Assembly (NCBI GenBank): GCA_963730685.1
Contig: CAVSSP010000004.1
Location: 620,001 to 684,000, forward strand
From: Bog-756 sp963730685
Lineage (GTDB): Bacteria; Actinomycetota; Acidimicrobiia; Acidimicrobiales; RAAP-2
Direction of reading: 5' to 3'
DNA length: 64,000 bases
A program made the position numbers and the translations under genes. Under the pieces are notes generated by a model that ran no database searches, was not told the origin of the DNA, and worked only from the letters and a program-made list of their open reading frames with translations. This document shows positions 62,996 through 64,000 of this stretch, piece after piece (the stretch's first letter is position 1; every line of letters begins with the position of its first letter).

Positions 62996-63634
62996 CTAGT
63001 GCAGCGCTGAGGCTCGGGATCGGTGGTGCCTGGAGGACCACTCACCCCGTCGGTAGAGCTGTCTGGAGAAGGAGGATCCGGGAACTGCGCAGCGGGGAGT
63101 GATTTCCCCAAGTCCGATCTGGCGTAGTCGGACATTTATGGCGCTCTGTGAGACCCCGAAGGAATCGGCAAGGTCGCCAAGATGCTGATTGCCCTCGTGC
63201 CACGCCTTCTCCACCCAAGGCCTGGGCATCAAGAGACACCCGGCGAAGTAGTCACAGATGCGCTCGGACATATTCTCGCGATCATGCTCAGGGAAGCCTG
63301 AGTAGATCTGGTCAATGAAAGGGTGGTCCAGGACGTGTTTGAGTTCGTGAGCGAGGCTGAACTTCTGGCGGGTAACTGGCTCAGCGCCATTGAGGACGAC
63401 ATGCCAGCAGCCATGGGACCACTGTGTCGCACCTGACACCGGGAAGGGGCTCATCCGGTTGACTCGAATCTTCGGCAGGTCGGTGATGATCCTCTCGGGA
63501 ACGGCCGGCGCCGTGATACCGGCAGCAGCCAGAAACCGGGATGCCTGTGTCTCGGCAATCTGGAGCGCCTCGCCATAGAGGAGAGGTCGCATGGGAACCA
63601 GATCGCGCACGTCAGCGATCACGCCCCGACTCAT
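62996..63634 (-). CDS. ImmA/IrrE-type metallopeptidase
   Basis: A 212-residue Zn protease of the ImmA/IrrE family (DUF955). The metal motif is HELKH (H96, E97, H100), followed by SERICDYFAGCLLMPRPWV with E124 as the likely third ligand. A C-terminal helix-turn-helix-like part reads LADSFGVSQSAINVRLRQIGL. Its ATG overlaps the stop of the upstream Xre gene by four bases. In ICEBs1 the ImmA protease cleaves the ImmR repressor to induce the element; the same gene order here supports that role by analogy. Confidence 0.9.
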   Translation of the reverse strand: MSRGVIADVRDLVPMRPLLYGEALQIAETQASRFLAAAGITAPAVPERIITDLPKIRVNRMSPFPVSGATQWSHGCWHVVLNGAEPVTRQKFSLAHELKHVLDHPFIDQIYSGFPEHDRENMSERICDYFAGCLLMPRPWVEKAWHEGNQHLGDLADSFGVSQSAINVRLRQIGLGEITPRCAVPGSSFSRQLYRRGEWSSRHHRSRASALH

Positions 63635-64000
63635 GTCATCCTCCGATCTGGCGTCTCCTCGGTCTTGATCGGGCTGGGCTTGTCGGTATCTTTCGGCTTG
63701 GGTGGAAAGACCGGCTGATCAGGAGGGATGTCGTAGTAGCTGCGGAGCATCTCGAAGTAGCGCTCAAGCTCCCCGATGGCCTGAGGCGGGAGTTCGTATT
63801 TCGCTCGGAGGTAGGGCGCAAAGGTGGGCAGACGCTCGGGGGTGTCATACCCGGCGAGACCGTAGAGATCCTCGTAGCGGACATCGATCATGCGAGCGAT
63901 CGTCTGCAGATTCTTTGGCGAGGGCGACTTGTAGTGGCCAGTCTCCAGCTTGCTCCAATAGGAGACGTGAAGGCCTGAGAGGCCAGCTGCGTCGGAGAGT
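63631..64000 (-). CDS. Xre-family transcriptional regulator, N-terminus outside window
   Basis: The frame continues past the right edge, so the start is missing. The visible part begins within a helix-turn-helix (LSDAAGLSGLHVSYWSKLE, then NLQTIARMIDVRYEDLYGLAGY), followed by a ~65-residue tail rich in Pro and acidic residues (YYDIPPDQPVFPPKPKD). It is translationally coupled to the ImmA-like protease. It probably represses the element's genes and is the protease target. Confidence 0.85.
   Translation of the reverse strand, partial: LSDAAGLSGLHVSYWSKLETGHYKSPSPKNLQTIARMIDVRYEDLYGLAGYDTPERLPTFAPYLRAKYELPPQAIGELERYFEMLRSYYDIPPDQPVFPPKPKDTDKPSPIKTEETPDRRMT

Noticed and set aside
1..64000. CRISPR arrays, insertion sequences, rRNA, intact tRNA and replication origins
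   Set aside because: None were seen: no spaced direct repeats, transposase motifs, or complete tRNA cloverleaf.

Overview
The window looks like chromosome from a free-living Actinomycetota species, possibly Acidimicrobiia-like or mycobacteria-like. This rests on the moderately high GC, frequent GTG and TTG starts, a mycofactocin-type short-chain dehydrogenase (SDR), several soluble P450s, and many acyl-CoA enzymes of the kind seen in actinobacterial lipid, steroid and terpenoid catabolism. No rRNA, intact tRNA, CRISPR array or insertion sequence was seen.

Layout. 1-4.8 kb: a C-terminal fragment, an APH-like kinase fold protein, a beta-keto acid cleavage enzyme, a DapB-like dehydrogenase and a TetR regulator with no ordinary start codon. 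4.9-9.8 kb: two divergent c-di-GMP genes, one bifunctional (V4R/GAF/GGDEF/EAL) and one CHASE-GGDEF gene broken at a run of ten G. 10-24.8 kb: two acyl-CoA dehydrogenases, four amidohydrolases, a TesB thioesterase/SDR/DapA-like operon, an acyl-CoA ligase, a mycofactocin-type SDR and a hotdog protein. 24.9-30.1 kb: a complete Liv-type ABC importer with fused permeases. 30.5-41.1 kb: a ligase with a TetR gene, SDRs, an esterase and a tight FadE-FadE-EchA-FabG operon. 41.2-60.9 kb: three P450s, a thiolase, a CoA-transferase, a DUF35-thiolase fusion, two aldehyde dehydrogenases, a small Cys protein with a ligase, crotonases, a FabH-like synthase, a secreted Cys-rich protein and a beta-propeller protein. 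61.2-64 kb: a mobile-element end with a tRNA 3'-end attachment site, a large serine recombinase, an ImmA-like protease and an Xre repressor.

Together the middle 50 kb reads as a dedicated catabolic region. Its parts could import an acid or amide, activate it with CoA ligases or a CoA-transferase, hydroxylate it by P450, shorten it by beta-oxidation, cleave it by aldolase/thiolase or beta-keto acid cleavage, and collect C3/C4 aldehydes through aldehyde dehydrogenases including MmsA. The substrate cannot be read from sequence; a terpenoid, alicyclic or steroid-like acid is an inference. At least five genes are broken by single-base indels, several in homopolymers, so assembly error, phase variation and gene decay must be separated before conclusions are drawn.
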